NCBI RefSeq assembly: GCF_009363895.1
Contig: NZ_CP045434.1
Coordinates: 2,436,501 to 2,500,500, forward strand
Direction of reading: 5' to 3'
DNA: 64,000 nt
Origin: Sphingomonas ginsengisoli An et al. 2013
GTDB taxonomy: Bacteria > Pseudomonadota > Alphaproteobacteria > Sphingomonadales > Sphingomonadaceae
The stretch's first letter is position 1. Each line of letters begins with the position of its first letter. The notes beneath the pieces are model-generated. The model made no database searches. It worked only from the letters and a program-made list of their open reading frames with translations, and had not been told where the DNA came from. Position numbers and translations under genes: made by a program. Positions 26,701 through 39,835 of the stretch are shown here, in pieces.

Positions 26701-27696
26701 ATGACCCAGCCCCGCTTCGACGTGCTCTGCATCGGCAATGCGATCGTGGACGTGATCGCCGATGCCGACGACGCCTTTCTCGCAGCGCAGGGGCTCACCA
26801 AGGGCTCGATGCGGCTGATCGACGAGGGCGAGGCCGAGCGGCTCTACGGCGTGATGGGGCCGGGACGCGAGCTGTCGGGCGGGTCGGCGGGCAACACCGC
26901 CGCAGGGCTGGCGGCGTTCGGCTGCACGGTCGGTTTCATCGGGCAGGTCGCCAAGGACCAGCTCGGCCGCATCTACCAGCATGACGTCGAGAGCCTTGGC
27001 GTCGAGTTCCTGGTGCCCGCGCGCGACGGGGTCGGCGCGACCGCGCGCAGCCTCATCCTGGTCACCCCCGACGCGCAGCGGACGATGAACACCTTCCTCG
27101 GCGCGGCGCAGCTGCTCGACGCGGGCGTGATCGATCACCGCGCGGTGGCGGACGCGGGCATCCTCTACCTTGAGGGCTATCTGTGGGACCCTGAGGCGCC
27201 GCGCGCGGCGATGGAAGCGGCGATCGCCGACGCCAAGGCGGCCGGGCGGCGGGTGGCGTTCACGCTGTCGGACACCTTCGTGGTCGACCGCCACGGACCC
27301 GACTTCCTGCGGCTGGCCGACGAGGGCAAGCTCGACATCTTGTTCGCCAACGCCGCCGAGCTGGCCTCGGTCACCGGCGAGCAGGATTTCGAAGCGGGGC
27401 TGGCGAAACTTGCCCCCAAGGTGCCGCTGCTGGTGGTCACCCACGGCGCCGACGGCGCGGTGGCGGTGCAGGGCGGGGAGCGCGCGCAGGTGCCGGCCGA
27501 GCCGATCGACCGCCTGGTCGACACCACCGGCGCGGGCGACTTGTTCGCGGCGGGCTTCCTGGCCGGACAGGCGAAGGGGCTCGGGCTCGAGGCGTGCCTG
27601 CGGCTGGGCGCGATCGCCGCGGCCGAGGTCATCCAGCATTATGGCGCGCGGCCCGAGGCGGATTTGAAAGCGCTCGCCGGCGACCTGCTCTCCTGA
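26701..27696 (+). CDS. PfkB-family adenosine kinase
   Basis: A 331-residue ribokinase-fold sugar kinase, most like adenosine kinases: the start DVLCIGNAIVDVIA, the substrate loop GGSAGNTAAG (about 60-69) and the catalytic PfkB signature DTTGAGDLFAAGF (about 277-289) with its Asp base. It probably phosphorylates adenosine or a related nucleoside to the monophosphate for purine salvage. It stands alone and ends at a bidirectional terminator. Confidence 0.85.
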   Translation: MTQPRFDVLCIGNAIVDVIADADDAFLAAQGLTKGSMRLIDEGEAERLYGVMGPGRELSGGSAGNTAAGLAAFGCTVGFIGQVAKDQLGRIYQHDVESLGVEFLVPARDGVGATARSLILVTPDAQRTMNTFLGAAQLLDAGVIDHRAVADAGILYLEGYLWDPEAPRAAMEAAIADAKAAGRRVAFTLSDTFVVDRHGPDFLRLADEGKLDILFANAAELASVTGEQDFEAGLAKLAPKVPLLVVTHGADGAVAVQGGERAQVPAEPIDRLVDTTGAGDLFAAGFLAGQAKGLGLEACLRLGAIAAAEVIQHYGARPEADLKALAGDLLS

Positions 27697-27702
27697 CATG
27701 AA

Positions 27703-27728
27703 AAAGGGGAGGCCGGAGCCTCCCCTTT
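27703..27728. terminator. Bidirectional Rho-independent terminator
   Basis: A perfect 11-base stem (AAAGGGGAGGC and its complement) with a CGGA loop lies between two convergent genes. A-run on one side and T-run on the other allow it to work for both the adenosine kinase and the permease. Confidence 0.8.
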
Positions 27729-27753
27729 CCCATTCTTGCACTGACGGAAGCGA

Positions 27754-29403
27754 CTAGTCGCGTTCGCCCGGCGTGCCCGGCGCGGGCGCGCCCGGGAGCG
27801 AGCCGACCCCGACGTTGGCCGGCGCATCGGCGTCGAGTTCGGGGACATCGGTGATGCCCTGGCCGACGTGCGAATTGCGATAGCCATAGAGGAAGTAGAA
27901 AATCAGCCCGATCACCGTCCAGGCGACGAACAGCAGCTTGGATTCGATGCCGAGGCTGAGGAACAGGACGATGCAGCCGATGATCGAGGCCGGGGCGACC
28001 AGATAGACCAGCGGCGTGCGGAACGGCCGGTTGCGGCTGGGATCGGTCCGGCGCAGGATCATCACCCCGAGCGACACCGCCGCGAAGGCGAACAGCGTCC
28101 CCGCGTTGGAGTAGTCCGCCAGCGAGCTGACCGGGAAGAAGGCCGCGGCGATGGCGACGAACACGCCGGTCACCAGGGTCACGATCCACGGGGTCTGGAA
28201 GCGCGGATGCACCGCCGACAGCCGGGTCGGAAGCAGGCCGTCGCGCGCCATCACGAAGAAGACGCGGGTCTGGCCGTACATCATCAGCAGCACGACCGAC
28301 GGCAGCGCCAGGGTCGCGGCGAGGCCGATGATGTTGCCGATGGTCGGGCTGGCGACCTGGCGGGCAATGTAGGCGAGGGCCTCCTTCGAGCAGACCATCG
28401 GGGCGGTCGCGCTCTGGCAGGCGGCCGAGGCGTAAAGCTCGGGCGCGCCTTCCTTGTACGGCAGGCCGGTCGCCGCATCGATCAGCGGCTGGGCGCCATA
28501 GGCACCGATCGCCCCGCCCGCGACGAGCAGGTAGAAGATGGTGCAGATGGCAAGGCTGGCGATGAGGCCGATCGGCACGTTGCGCTGCGGGTTCTTGGTC
28601 TCTTCCGCCGCGGTCGAGACCGCGTCGAAGCCGACATAGGCGAAGAAGATCGACGCCGCGGCGCCGAGCACGCCCGCGCCCGACGAGCTCAATGGGCTCC
28701 CCCACCCGCGCGGGGTGAAGGGGTGGAAATTCTCGGTGTGGCCGGTGATCATCGGCAGGGTCACCGCGATGAACAGGATCAGCGCCGCGACCTTGATGCA
28801 CACCAGCACGGCGTTGAAGGTCGCGCTTTCCTTGGTGCCCTTGATGAGGAGGGCGGTGCTCAAGGCGACGATCAGCACGGCGGGCAGGTTGAACACGCCG
28901 CCGACTTCGCCGCCCTTCAAGAACCCCCACTCGATTTTCGGACCCACCGTGATCGCATGGGGCAGGTGGATGCCGATCGAATCGAGCAGGCCGATGATAT
29001 GGCCCGACCAGCCGACCGCCACCGCGGAGGCGCCGAGCGCATATTCGAGGATCAGCGCCCAGCCGACCAGCCAGGCGACAATCTCACCCATCACGGCGTA
29101 GGAGTAGGTGTAAGCGGAGCCGGCGACCGGCACCATCGAGGCGAGCTCGGAATAGCAGAGCGCCGCCACCGCGCAGACGAAGCCGGCGATGATGAAGCTG
29201 ATCATCATGCCCGGGCCCGCCTTCTGCGCGGCGGTGGCGGTGAGCACGAAGATCCCGGTGCCGATCACGGCGCCGATGCCGAGCAAGGTGAGCTGGAAGG
29301 CGCCGAGCGAGCGCTTGAGCGATTTCTTTTCGGCGGTCGCCAGGATCGCGTCGAGCGACTTGATCCGCGCGCCTCCGACCGAACGCTCTGCTGAGCTTGC
29401 CAT
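27754..29403 (-). CDS. APC-family amino acid permease
   Basis: A 549-residue inner-membrane transporter with 12 or more hydrophobic helices. The N-terminus LKRSLGAFQLTLLGIGAVIGTGIFV is the family mark (unwound GIGAVIGTGI helix that binds substrate). The CAT-like branch is suggested by GFDAVSTAAEE and by the large size. It imports or exchanges amino acids; the exact substrate is unknown. An extracellular loop between helices 6 and 8 carries two cysteines (AACQS and MVCSK). Confidence 0.85.
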   Translation of the reverse strand: MASSAERSVGGARIKSLDAILATAEKKSLKRSLGAFQLTLLGIGAVIGTGIFVLTATAAQKAGPGMMISFIIAGFVCAVAALCYSELASMVPVAGSAYTYSYAVMGEIVAWLVGWALILEYALGASAVAVGWSGHIIGLLDSIGIHLPHAITVGPKIEWGFLKGGEVGGVFNLPAVLIVALSTALLIKGTKESATFNAVLVCIKVAALILFIAVTLPMITGHTENFHPFTPRGWGSPLSSSGAGVLGAAASIFFAYVGFDAVSTAAEETKNPQRNVPIGLIASLAICTIFYLLVAGGAIGAYGAQPLIDAATGLPYKEGAPELYASAACQSATAPMVCSKEALAYIARQVASPTIGNIIGLAATLALPSVVLLMMYGQTRVFFVMARDGLLPTRLSAVHPRFQTPWIVTLVTGVFVAIAAAFFPVSSLADYSNAGTLFAFAAVSLGVMILRRTDPSRNRPFRTPLVYLVAPASIIGCIVLFLSLGIESKLLFVAWTVIGLIFYFLYGYRNSHVGQGITDVPELDADAPANVGVGSLPGAPAPGTPGERD

Positions 29404-29483
29404 TCTACTCCCCTCGAAAAACTGGTGGGGGCGACCCTACAGAGAGTGACGGCAGGTGCAATCCCTCCGCTCTGGCAGACAAA

Positions 29484-29861
29484 TCAGCGCGCCAGCATCG
29501 GCCCCAGCGGCTGGCCGCCGAAGATGTGGACGTGAAGGTGAGGGATTTCCTGCCCGCCGCGCTTGCCGACGTTTGACAGCACCCGGTAGCCCTGGGTCGA
29601 CGCCTCGACCACGCGCGCGGCTTCACCGATCGCTTTGGTCAGCCCGGCCTGCTCGGCGTCCGACGCCTTGGCCGAGAAATCGTCCCAGCTGACGTACGGG
29701 CCCTTGGGCAGCGCGAGCAGGTGGACGGGGGCGAGCGGATTGATGTCGTGGATGACGATCGCATGGTCGTTTTCGAACACCTTGCGGCTCGGGAGTTCGC
29801 CGCGCAGCACCTTCGCCAGCACATTCTGGTCGTCATACGGCTGCGTGTGATCGATTGGCAT
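29484..29861 (-). CDS. HIT family nucleotide-binding protein
   Basis: A 125-residue histidine-triad hydrolase/transferase. The triad HLHVHIFGG is near the C-terminus, and the N-terminal half has VFENDHAIVIHDINPLAPVH, typical of the HINT branch that acts on AMP-linked substrates. ATG 29861 fits family length; an upstream in-frame start would overlap the sspB promoter region. It is divergent from the SspB gene. Confidence 0.9.
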   Translation of the reverse strand: MPIDHTQPYDDQNVLAKVLRGELPSRKVFENDHAIVIHDINPLAPVHLLALPKGPYVSWDDFSAKASDAEQAGLTKAIGEAARVVEASTQGYRVLSNVGKRGGQEIPHLHVHIFGGQPLGPMLAR

Positions 29862-29911
29862 TCCTGAATTCCCCGTTGACGCTTGTTGCGGCCTCGCTAC
29901 CACGACTCTCC

Positions 29912-30397
29912 ATGGCCGACGAGACGCCCGAGAGCCTGATTCCCTACGACGAGATCGTGCAGGAGGCCCTGCGCGATGTGGTCGGCCGCGTGCTGAGCTC
30001 GATCGAGGCCGGCGGGTCGCTGCCCGGCGGGCACCATTTCTACATCACCTTCAAGACGCGGATGCCCGGGGTCGACATCCCCAAGCACCTCGCCCAGCGT
30101 TTCCCGGACGAGATGACCATCGTCATCCAGCACCGCTATTGGGATTTGAAGGTCGCCCCCGACCACTTTAGCGTGGGGCTGAGCTTTGGCGGGGTGCCGG
30201 CGATCCTGCGGGTGCCGTTCGCGGCGGTGACCGACTTCGTCGACCCGGCGGTCGACTTCAGCCTGAAGTTTCAGGCCAACGGCGCCGACGGCGCGCCGCA
30301 CGAGGAAGTCGACGAGCCCGAGAATGACGCGCCAGTCGCGACCCCGGTCGAGGACGGCTCCAACGTCGTCAGCGTGGATTTCACGCGGAAGAAGTGA
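29912..30397 (+). CDS. sspB: SspB-type ClpXP adaptor
   Basis: A 161-residue protein of the alphaproteobacterial SspB family, which delivers ssrA-tagged and other substrates to the ClpXP protease. The N-terminal fold (about 1-125) has FYITFKTRMPGVDIP and IVIQHRYWDL. An acidic linker follows, and the C-terminal tail VVSVDFTRKK matches the short ClpX-docking tail in position. ATG 29912 directly precedes the family-like start MADETPESLIPYDE. Confidence 0.85.
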   Translation: MADETPESLIPYDEIVQEALRDVVGRVLSSIEAGGSLPGGHHFYITFKTRMPGVDIPKHLAQRFPDEMTIVIQHRYWDLKVAPDHFSVGLSFGGVPAILRVPFAAVTDFVDPAVDFSLKFQANGADGAPHEEVDEPENDAPVATPVEDGSNVVSVDFTRKK

Positions 30398-30434
30398 CGC
30401 TCTTCGGCGCGTCGTTCTGCATGATCGGTGGATC

Positions 30435-30519
30435 GTCACCCCGGGCTTGACCCGGGGACCACCTTCCTTTTCAGGCCGCAGCGAAGAACAAGTGGACCCC
30501 GGGTCAAGCCCGGGGTGAC
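30435..30519. repeat. Large perfect inverted repeat upstream of fumC
   Basis: Arms at 30435-30457 and 30497-30519 are identical over 23 bases (GTCACCCCGGG...) and extend to 28 with one mismatch. Each arm can also fold on itself (CCCCGGG/CCCGGGG). The pair resembles REP/BIME-type elements and could also end transcription of sspB. A related, less perfect copy lies after fumC. Confidence 0.75.
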
Positions 30520-30534
30520 GAGGAGCAAAGGCGC

Positions 30535-31926
<1,392 letters not shown>

Positions 31927-31937
31927 GGGGCGCCATC

Positions 31938-32023
31938 GTCACCCCGGACTTGATCCGGGGTCCACCTGCCTTGTCTCCAGCGTCGCAAATAAGAAGATGG
32001 ATCCCGGCTCAAGGCCGGGATGA
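31938..32023. repeat. Imperfect inverted repeat downstream of fumC
   Basis: Left arm 31938-31965 (GTCACCCCGGACTTGATCC...) and right arm about 31998-32023 are related to the pair at 30435-30519 but with several mismatches. It lies between the convergent fumC and PagL-like genes and could serve as a two-way terminator. Confidence 0.65.
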
Positions 32024-32042
32024 CGCTATCGCTCAGGCCGCC

Positions 32043-32558
32043 TCACAGCTTCCAGTTCAGCCGGACACCGATGTTGTCGATGCCCGGGTTCTGCTTCCCG
32101 AACAGCTGGGCATGGCTCATATGGACCCAGCTTGCCTCGACCCCCAGGCGTTCGCTGGCCTGGTAGCCGACCGCCAGCTCTGGTTCGAACAGGACGCGGC
32201 TGCCGAAGTCGATCTGGCCGTTGTTGGGGATCTCGTATTTTGAGGTCGAGCCATTGTGGATGGCGAGGCCGACGCCGGGCCGCGCGTAGAGGCGGTGACC
32301 GATCTTGTAGCTGAGGCCGGCGGCGGCGTAGCTGGTGTCGCCGGCGCTGTTGAGCGCGCCGAAGACGTAGGGCTGGAGCCGGGTGCCGGCGATCCCGTCG
32401 AAGCGATAGCCGAGGCTCACATCGACGCCATTCTCCTCGCCGCCGCCGAGCGACAGCGGGGTGTTCACCGCATGCTTGTGCAGGCCGGCGAAGACCTCCC
32501 CGGCGTGCGCGGGCGCGGCGGCGAGCAGGAGGGCGGGGAGGAAAGCCAAGTGGCGCAT
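32043..32558 (-). CDS. PagL-like acyloxyacyl hydrolase
   Basis: A 171-residue outer-membrane beta-barrel enzyme resembling PagL, which removes the 3-O acyl chain from lipid A. The signal peptide covers about 1-19 (ending PAHA). The catalytic His-Ser region is WVHMSHAQLF near residue 150, followed by NPGIDNIG and a C-terminal strand ending LNWKL, all in family order. ATG 32558 gives the clean signal peptide; an upstream in-frame ATG reads through the repeat at 32570. Confidence 0.8.
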   Translation of the reverse strand: MRHLAFLPALLLAAAPAHAGEVFAGLHKHAVNTPLSLGGGEENGVDVSLGYRFDGIAGTRLQPYVFGALNSAGDTSYAAAGLSYKIGHRLYARPGVGLAIHNGSTSKYEIPNNGQIDFGSRVLFEPELAVGYQASERLGVEASWVHMSHAQLFGKQNPGIDNIGVRLNWKL

Positions 32559-32569
32559 GGAAGAAACCT

Positions 32570-32599
32570 CGTCATTGCGAGCGGAGCGAAGCAATCCAG
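32570..32599. repeat. Short dispersed repeat (CGTCATTGCGAG type)
   Basis: A 30-base motif with inner dyad (ATTGC...GCAAT) seen as single copies in intergenic DNA of many bacteria. It lies just upstream of the PagL-like gene. Confidence 0.5.
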
Positions 32600-32662
32600 T
32601 GACTTCTAATGCCTTGAAGCTGAACGAAAAGGCACAGGATCGCTTCGAAACTACGGCGGTCG

Positions 32663-33217
32663 CTACCCGCCAGCCTGCCAGGCGCGGATGGCGTGGTTGG
32701 GCGCGACCAGCATCCAGACGTTGAGCGTCAGATTATCGCGGATCACGGCGAGCGGGATCAGCTCAAGGATGATCACCAGCATCACGCTCGCCCACAGCGG
32801 GAGGCGCTTGGCGAGCCAGAAGCCGAGCCCCATCATCAGGATGTCGCTGACCGAGTTGAGGATGGTGTCGCCGCGATAGCCCAAGGCGATGGTCGCCTCG
32901 CGGTAGCGGTTGATGATGACGGGCGAATTCTCAATCAGCTCCCACGCCGCCTCGATCAGCGTCGCATAGAGGAGGCGCTGCTCGACCGGAGTCTTGCGCA
33001 GCAGCAGCGCGAAGGCGGCGTAGAACAGGAAGCCGTGGATGATGTGGCTGAGGCTGTACCAGTCGAGCAGTTGCTGGCTCTGCTGCGGCCCGACCCGGCC
33101 CCACAGTGCGACATGCCCGCAGGTGCAGGTCGGCGGGCGGCCCATCAGCCACAGGATGGCAGCGGCGGCGAGGACGACCAGCGCGCTGGCGGCGAGGCCG
33201 CGGTGGGTCTTGCTCAT
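32663..33217 (-). CDS. DUF2585 family membrane protein
   Basis: A 184-residue inner-membrane protein with about four to five helices, one at the N-terminus. Family marks are the CTCGHV pair of cysteines, WYSLSHIIHGFLFY and EAAWELIENSPVIINRYRE, which include conserved His, Glu and Asn residues. Its function is not known, though the membrane His/Glu pattern suggests an enzyme or metal site. ATG 33217 matches the usual family length. Confidence 0.85.
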   Translation of the reverse strand: MSKTHRGLAASALVVLAAAAILWLMGRPPTCTCGHVALWGRVGPQQSQQLLDWYSLSHIIHGFLFYAAFALLLRKTPVEQRLLYATLIEAAWELIENSPVIINRYREATIALGYRGDTILNSVSDILMMGLGFWLAKRLPLWASVMLVIILELIPLAVIRDNLTLNVWMLVAPNHAIRAWQAGG

Positions 33218-33312
33218 CGGGTCGGGGTGCGGGGCGAGATGATCATCGGCGCGGTGGCTATCTGTGCGCGCGGGTCTTGCCAAGCATCGCCTGCCGCGGC
33301 CAGACAGGCGCC

Positions 33313-34290
33313 ATGTTGCGCACCTTCGGTCCCGGCTGCGATGGAAGCCTTGTCGAGGCCGGTCGCGGCCAAATCATTCCGACCACCGCCTGGATCGACC
33401 TCGAAGAGCCGACCAAGGAGGAGGAGAAGCTTGCCGAAAGCTTCGTCGGCCAGTCGATCCCAACCCGCGACGACCTCCAAGAGATCGAGCCGTCGAGCCG
33501 GCTCTACGAGCAGAACGGCGTCCTCTACCTCACGCTGAGCACGCTGACCGGGGTGGCCGAGGGCCGCCCGAGCACCGAGCCGATCGGCTTCGTCCTCGCC
33601 GGGGACAAGCTGGTCACAGTCCGCTACGCCAATCCCAAGCCAGTCGCGGCGGTGATCGCCCGCGCCGAGCGCGATCCCGACGTGGTCAAGAGCGGGCTGA
33701 AAGCGCTAATCGTGATCGTCGATGCGATCGTCGACCGGCTGGCCGATGAGCTGGAGAATGCGGGGACGGAGATGGAAACCATCTCGACCCACATCTTCGC
33801 CAAGGAAATCAGCCAGCGCCGCATCCCGGCGCAGGCGCTGACCGCGATGCTGACCCGGATCGGGCGGGCGCAGTCGCTGGTGGCACGCATCCGCGAGACC
33901 ACCGTCAGCGCGATCCGCCTGCTGAGCTTCCTCATCGGCTCGGCCCAGCTACACCGCGACGGGTGCGAACCCTATCGCAATCACCTCGCCAGCCTGCAGA
34001 CCGATTCGAGCGCGTTGCTCGATCACGCCGGCTATCTCGGCGACAATCTGACTTTCCTCCTCGACGCGGCGCTGGGCCTGATCAGCGTCGAGCAGAATGC
34101 GGCAATGAAATTGTTCAGCTGGGCGGCGCTGGTGTTCCTGCCGCCAACGCTGATCGCGGGAATTTTCGGAATGAACTTCCACCACATGCCCGAGCTCGAC
34201 TGGGCGTGGGGATATCCGGCGAGCCTGGCGCTGATGCTGGCGAGCGCGATCCTGCCGCTGGCGTGGCTACGCTGGAAGGGCTGGATCTAG
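33313..34290 (+). CDS. corA: CorA-type magnesium transporter
   Basis: A 325-residue protein. A soluble N-terminal funnel (about 1-260) with long helices is followed by two C-terminal helices. The pore motif GMN is in IFGMNFHHMPEL, between the two helices, as in all CorA proteins. It forms a pentameric channel for magnesium, cobalt or nickel. ATG 33313 gives the standard length. Confidence 0.9.
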   Translation: MLRTFGPGCDGSLVEAGRGQIIPTTAWIDLEEPTKEEEKLAESFVGQSIPTRDDLQEIEPSSRLYEQNGVLYLTLSTLTGVAEGRPSTEPIGFVLAGDKLVTVRYANPKPVAAVIARAERDPDVVKSGLKALIVIVDAIVDRLADELENAGTEMETISTHIFAKEISQRRIPAQALTAMLTRIGRAQSLVARIRETTVSAIRLLSFLIGSAQLHRDGCEPYRNHLASLQTDSSALLDHAGYLGDNLTFLLDAALGLISVEQNAAMKLFSWAALVFLPPTLIAGIFGMNFHHMPELDWAWGYPASLALMLASAILPLAWLRWKGWI

Positions 34291-34306
34291 GCGCGGAGCA
34301 GGCGTT

Positions 34307-34576
34307 CTAGGCTTGCAGCAGCCAGGCGCCGTCGCTGCGCGACGCGGCGACCGGGTCGACCCCGCCAAGCACGGGCGCGGCGGCGCAGCGGCGGGCGAGC
34401 GAGATTTCGGCAAAACGCGACAGGGGCGAGCCGTTGATGCCACGGACCGCTTCGGCCCGCTCGAGAGCGGCCATCCGGCGACGATAGTCCTGCGCATTGA
34501 TCATGAGCCCAACCCCGCCACGGAAGAAGTCCGACAACGCTTCAATGTTTGGCGGCGTCGGTTGTTCCGAATTCAT
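34307..34576 (-). CDS. Small hypothetical protein
   Basis: An 89-residue protein with no membrane helix. The N-terminal half has a helical, charged stretch (YRRRMAALERAEAVRG). The start at 34576 is a clear ATG divergent from the permease-like gene at 34613. No family is recognised; it could be a small regulator. Confidence 0.5.
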   Translation of the reverse strand: MNSEQPTPPNIEALSDFFRGGVGLMINAQDYRRRMAALERAEAVRGINGSPLSRFAEISLARRCAAAPVLGGVDPVAASRSDGAWLLQA

Positions 34577-34612
34577 GCAACGGTTTAAATCGCCCCTCGT
34601 TGTGTCGCCGTA

Positions 34613-35089
34613 ATGGCCCGAGAAACCAAGAGCGCAATGGTCCGCTTCGGCGGCATGGTGTCCGACTGGACATCGAAGCTGTTCGCGCACCCCTATATGC
34701 AGATCGGCGTGATCGCCTTCTGCGTCCTGTGGTTCGCGGTCGGCTTTCACACCGACACGCTGACCGCCGCGCTGTCGATCCTCGCCATCACGCTCACCCA
34801 GATGGTGCTGAACGGCCAGTATGACCGCGAGGCCGAGGACCATCGCCGCGACATCGCGATGCACGCCAAGCTCGACGAGCTGATCAAGGCCTCCCGCCGC
34901 GCCCGCGACGAGATGGCCGGGATCGAGGAGCTGGAGGAGGAGCAGATCGTCGAGCTCAAGGAAGAAGCCAAGCAGGCGATCGACGGGCAGGGCGAGCGCG
35001 CCGGCGACCCGCAGGAGCGCGCCACCGCCAAGGCCGCGGTCGAGCAGGCCGCTGCCAAGACCCGGAAAAAAGTCCGCGCCCGGGCCTGA
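34613..35089 (+). CDS. Low-affinity iron permease-like protein
   Basis: A 158-residue protein. Two hydrophobic helices (about 30-45 and 50-66) are followed by NGQYDREAEDHRRDIAMHAKLDELI, a mark of the low-affinity iron permease family. A long charged helical tail, rich in Glu and Ala, ends in a basic KTRKKVRARA. Bacterial members are short compared with the fungal Fet4 type and their transport role is not proven. Confidence 0.75.
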   Translation: MARETKSAMVRFGGMVSDWTSKLFAHPYMQIGVIAFCVLWFAVGFHTDTLTAALSILAITLTQMVLNGQYDREAEDHRRDIAMHAKLDELIKASRRARDEMAGIEELEEEQIVELKEEAKQAIDGQGERAGDPQERATAKAAVEQAAAKTRKKVRARA

Positions 35090-35156
35090 CACTGGCGAGT
35101 GACGGGTGGGCTTGCTAAGGGCCGCGGCAACCACCGAAATACAGGACTTCGTGCCC

Positions 35157-37829
<2,673 letters not shown>

Positions 37830-37840
37830 TCACCGCGAGC

Positions 37841-38113
37841 ATGGAACCGAAGCTGTTGATCGAGATCGCCGGCTGGGTGGGCGCGGTGCTGATTCTGCTT
37901 GCCTACGGGCTGCTCACCGCTGGAAAGATCCCCGCGCGCAGCCTCGCCTATCAGGGGATGAATGTGGTCGGGGCGATCGGCTTCATCATCAACAGCTACG
38001 CCAATGGCGCGATGCCGTCGGCGGCGCTGAATGTCGTCTGGGCGTTGATCGGGCTGGTCGCGATCAGCCGGCTGCCGCGTCGGCCAGCGCCGGTGCCAGC
38101 CACGACGGAATAG
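37841..38113 (+). CDS. CBU_0592-like small membrane protein
   Basis: A 90-residue protein with three hydrophobic segments (about 5-24, 38-52 and 60-76). The pattern GWVGAVLILLAYGLLTAG, then YQGMNVVGAIGF and ALNVVWALIGL, matches the CBU_0592 membrane family of unknown role. It starts 12 bases after acnA and its 3' end overlaps the convergent ygfZ gene by about 50 bases. Confidence 0.75.
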   Translation: MEPKLLIEIAGWVGAVLILLAYGLLTAGKIPARSLAYQGMNVVGAIGFIINSYANGAMPSAALNVVWALIGLVAISRLPRRPAPVPATTE

Positions 38114-38777
38114 CCACGCCGCCGAGGTCGTCGGCCCGGCGATGCGCCACCGCCAAGCCGAGGTCGGGGTAGAAGGCCTTTGTGCGCGGGCCGGGCTCGC
38201 TGGCGGGGACCACGACTAGCCGGCGATTGACCTTGGCGCGCCAGTTCATCCGCGCGGTATTCTCTTGGCCGACGTAGCAGCCCTTGGTGAAGCTGACGCC
38301 GTTGAGTTCGGCGGCATTGCATTCGAGCCAGAGCATGTCGCCGAGCTCGGCGCGGCCCTCGCAGACGCCGAGGCGGAGGCGGTGCGCGAGCCAGCCGGCG
38401 GCCGGCTCGGCGGCGGGCGCGAGCCAGCGCCGCCCAAGTTCGGCCAACCGCGGGTCGGGGACGCCTTGCTCACCCGCTGGCGCCCAGTGCACCGCAAGGC
38501 TTTCGTCCCGCGCAATCGTGATCGGCCGCCGCAGTCGATAGAGCGTCAGCCTCTTGGCGAGCTCGTCGGCATGAGCGGCCTCGCAATCGACCAGCAGGTC
38601 GTCGCCCTCCGCCCAGACGAGGAAGTCGAACAGGCACTTGCCTTGTGGGGTGAGTAGCCCGGCCCACACGGGGAGCGCGCCGGTGACGTCATTGGTCACC
38701 AATCCCTGCAGGAAGCCGCGGACGTCGTCGCCGGAGAGGCGGAACAGGGCGCGGTCGGTGAGGGTGGTTTCGGCCAT
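38064..38777 (-). CDS. ygfZ: YgfZ-type folate-binding protein
   Basis: A 237-residue GcvT-like protein that binds tetrahydrofolate and helps maintain or repair iron-sulfur enzymes. The hallmark KGCYVGQE is present near residue 165, with the conserved Cys. The N-terminal [18 protein letters not shown] is also family-typical. Its presence beside the Fe-S enzyme aconitase fits its job. The 3' end overlaps the small membrane gene on the other strand. Confidence 0.88.
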   Translation of the reverse strand: MAETTLTDRALFRLSGDDVRGFLQGLVTNDVTGALPVWAGLLTPQGKCLFDFLVWAEGDDLLVDCEAAHADELAKRLTLYRLRRPITIARDESLAVHWAPAGEQGVPDPRLAELGRRWLAPAAEPAAGWLAHRLRLGVCEGRAELGDMLWLECNAAELNGVSFTKGCYVGQENTARMNWRAKVNRRLVVVPASEPGPRTKAFYPDLGLAVAHRRADDLGGVAIPSWLAPALADAAAG

Positions 38778-38800
38778 GCAGCTTAGCTAGGGACGGCCCT

Positions 38801-39835
38801 GTGCAAACGCAAAGCCTGACCATCCGCCGGCCGGACGACTGGCATCTCCACCTGCGCGACGGCGACATGCTCAAGAGCGTCGTGCCGTACAGCGCGCGCC
38901 AGTTCGCCCGCGCGATCGTGATGCCCAACCTGCTGCCGCCGGTAACCACAGCCGCCCATGCCGACGCCTATCGCAGCCGCATCCGCGCTGCCGCCGGCGA
39001 AGGCTTCGAGCCGTTGATGACCTGCTACCTGACCGACCAGGCCGATCCCGACGAGCTCGAGCGCGGCTTTCGCGACGGCGTCTGGGTCGCGGCCAAGCTT
39101 TATCCCGCCAACGCCACCACCAACAGCGCGCATGGCGTCACCGACATCGCCAATCTTCGCCCCGCGCTCGAGCGAATGCAGGCGATTGGGATGCTGTTGC
39201 TGGTCCACGGCGAGGTGACGGACCCCGAGATCGACATCTTCGACCGCGAGGCGGTGTTCATCGAGCGGGTGCTGACCGGGCTGCTGCGCGATTATCCGGC
39301 GCTCAAGATCGTCATGGAGCACATTACCACCGCCGACGCCGCGCAATTCGTCGCCGATGGCCCTGAGCGGCTGGCGGCAACGATCACCCCGCAGCACCTC
39401 CACCTCAACCGCAACGCGTTGTTCGCCGGGGGGCTGCGCCCCCACGCCTACTGCCTGCCGGTGGTGAAGCGTGAGAAGCACCGCCTCGCGGTGCGCGCGG
39501 CCGCCGTGTCGGGCAGCCCCAAGTTCTTCCTCGGCACCGACAGCGCCCCGCACCTCAAGGAGCTCAAGGAGACCGGCTGCGGGTGCGCGGGCATCTTCAA
39601 CGCGCCGCACGCGCTCGAAAGCTATCTCTCTGTGTTCGAGGAGGAAGGCGCGCTCGACCGGTTCGAGGGATTCGCGGCCGTGCATGGCGCGCAATTCTAC
39701 GGGCTGCCGCTCAACGAGGGGACGGTGACGCTCGAACGGTCGGGGGTGACGGTGGTCGAGGCGATCGACGCGGCCAGTTCGACGCTGGTGCCCTTCCATG
39801 CCGGCGAGACGCTCGCCTGGCGGCTGGTTGCCTAG
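38801..39835 (+). CDS. pyrC: Dihydroorotase
   Basis: Zinc enzyme of de novo pyrimidine synthesis (carbamoyl aspartate to dihydroorotate), 344 residues, class II (E. coli PyrC-like). Metal ligands H15 and H17 (WHLHLRDG), the carbamylated Lys K99 (AAKLYP), His in LVHGE, His in MEHITT, and Asp in LGTDSAPH are seen in order. The GTG start is immediately before family homology. The stop overlaps the convergent regulator gene by 4 bases. Confidence 0.95.
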   Translation: MQTQSLTIRRPDDWHLHLRDGDMLKSVVPYSARQFARAIVMPNLLPPVTTAAHADAYRSRIRAAAGEGFEPLMTCYLTDQADPDELERGFRDGVWVAAKLYPANATTNSAHGVTDIANLRPALERMQAIGMLLLVHGEVTDPEIDIFDREAVFIERVLTGLLRDYPALKIVMEHITTADAAQFVADGPERLAATITPQHLHLNRNALFAGGLRPHAYCLPVVKREKHRLAVRAAAVSGSPKFFLGTDSAPHLKELKETGCGCAGIFNAPHALESYLSVFEEEGALDRFEGFAAVHGAQFYGLPLNEGTVTLERSGVTVVEAIDAASSTLVPFHAGETLAWRLVA

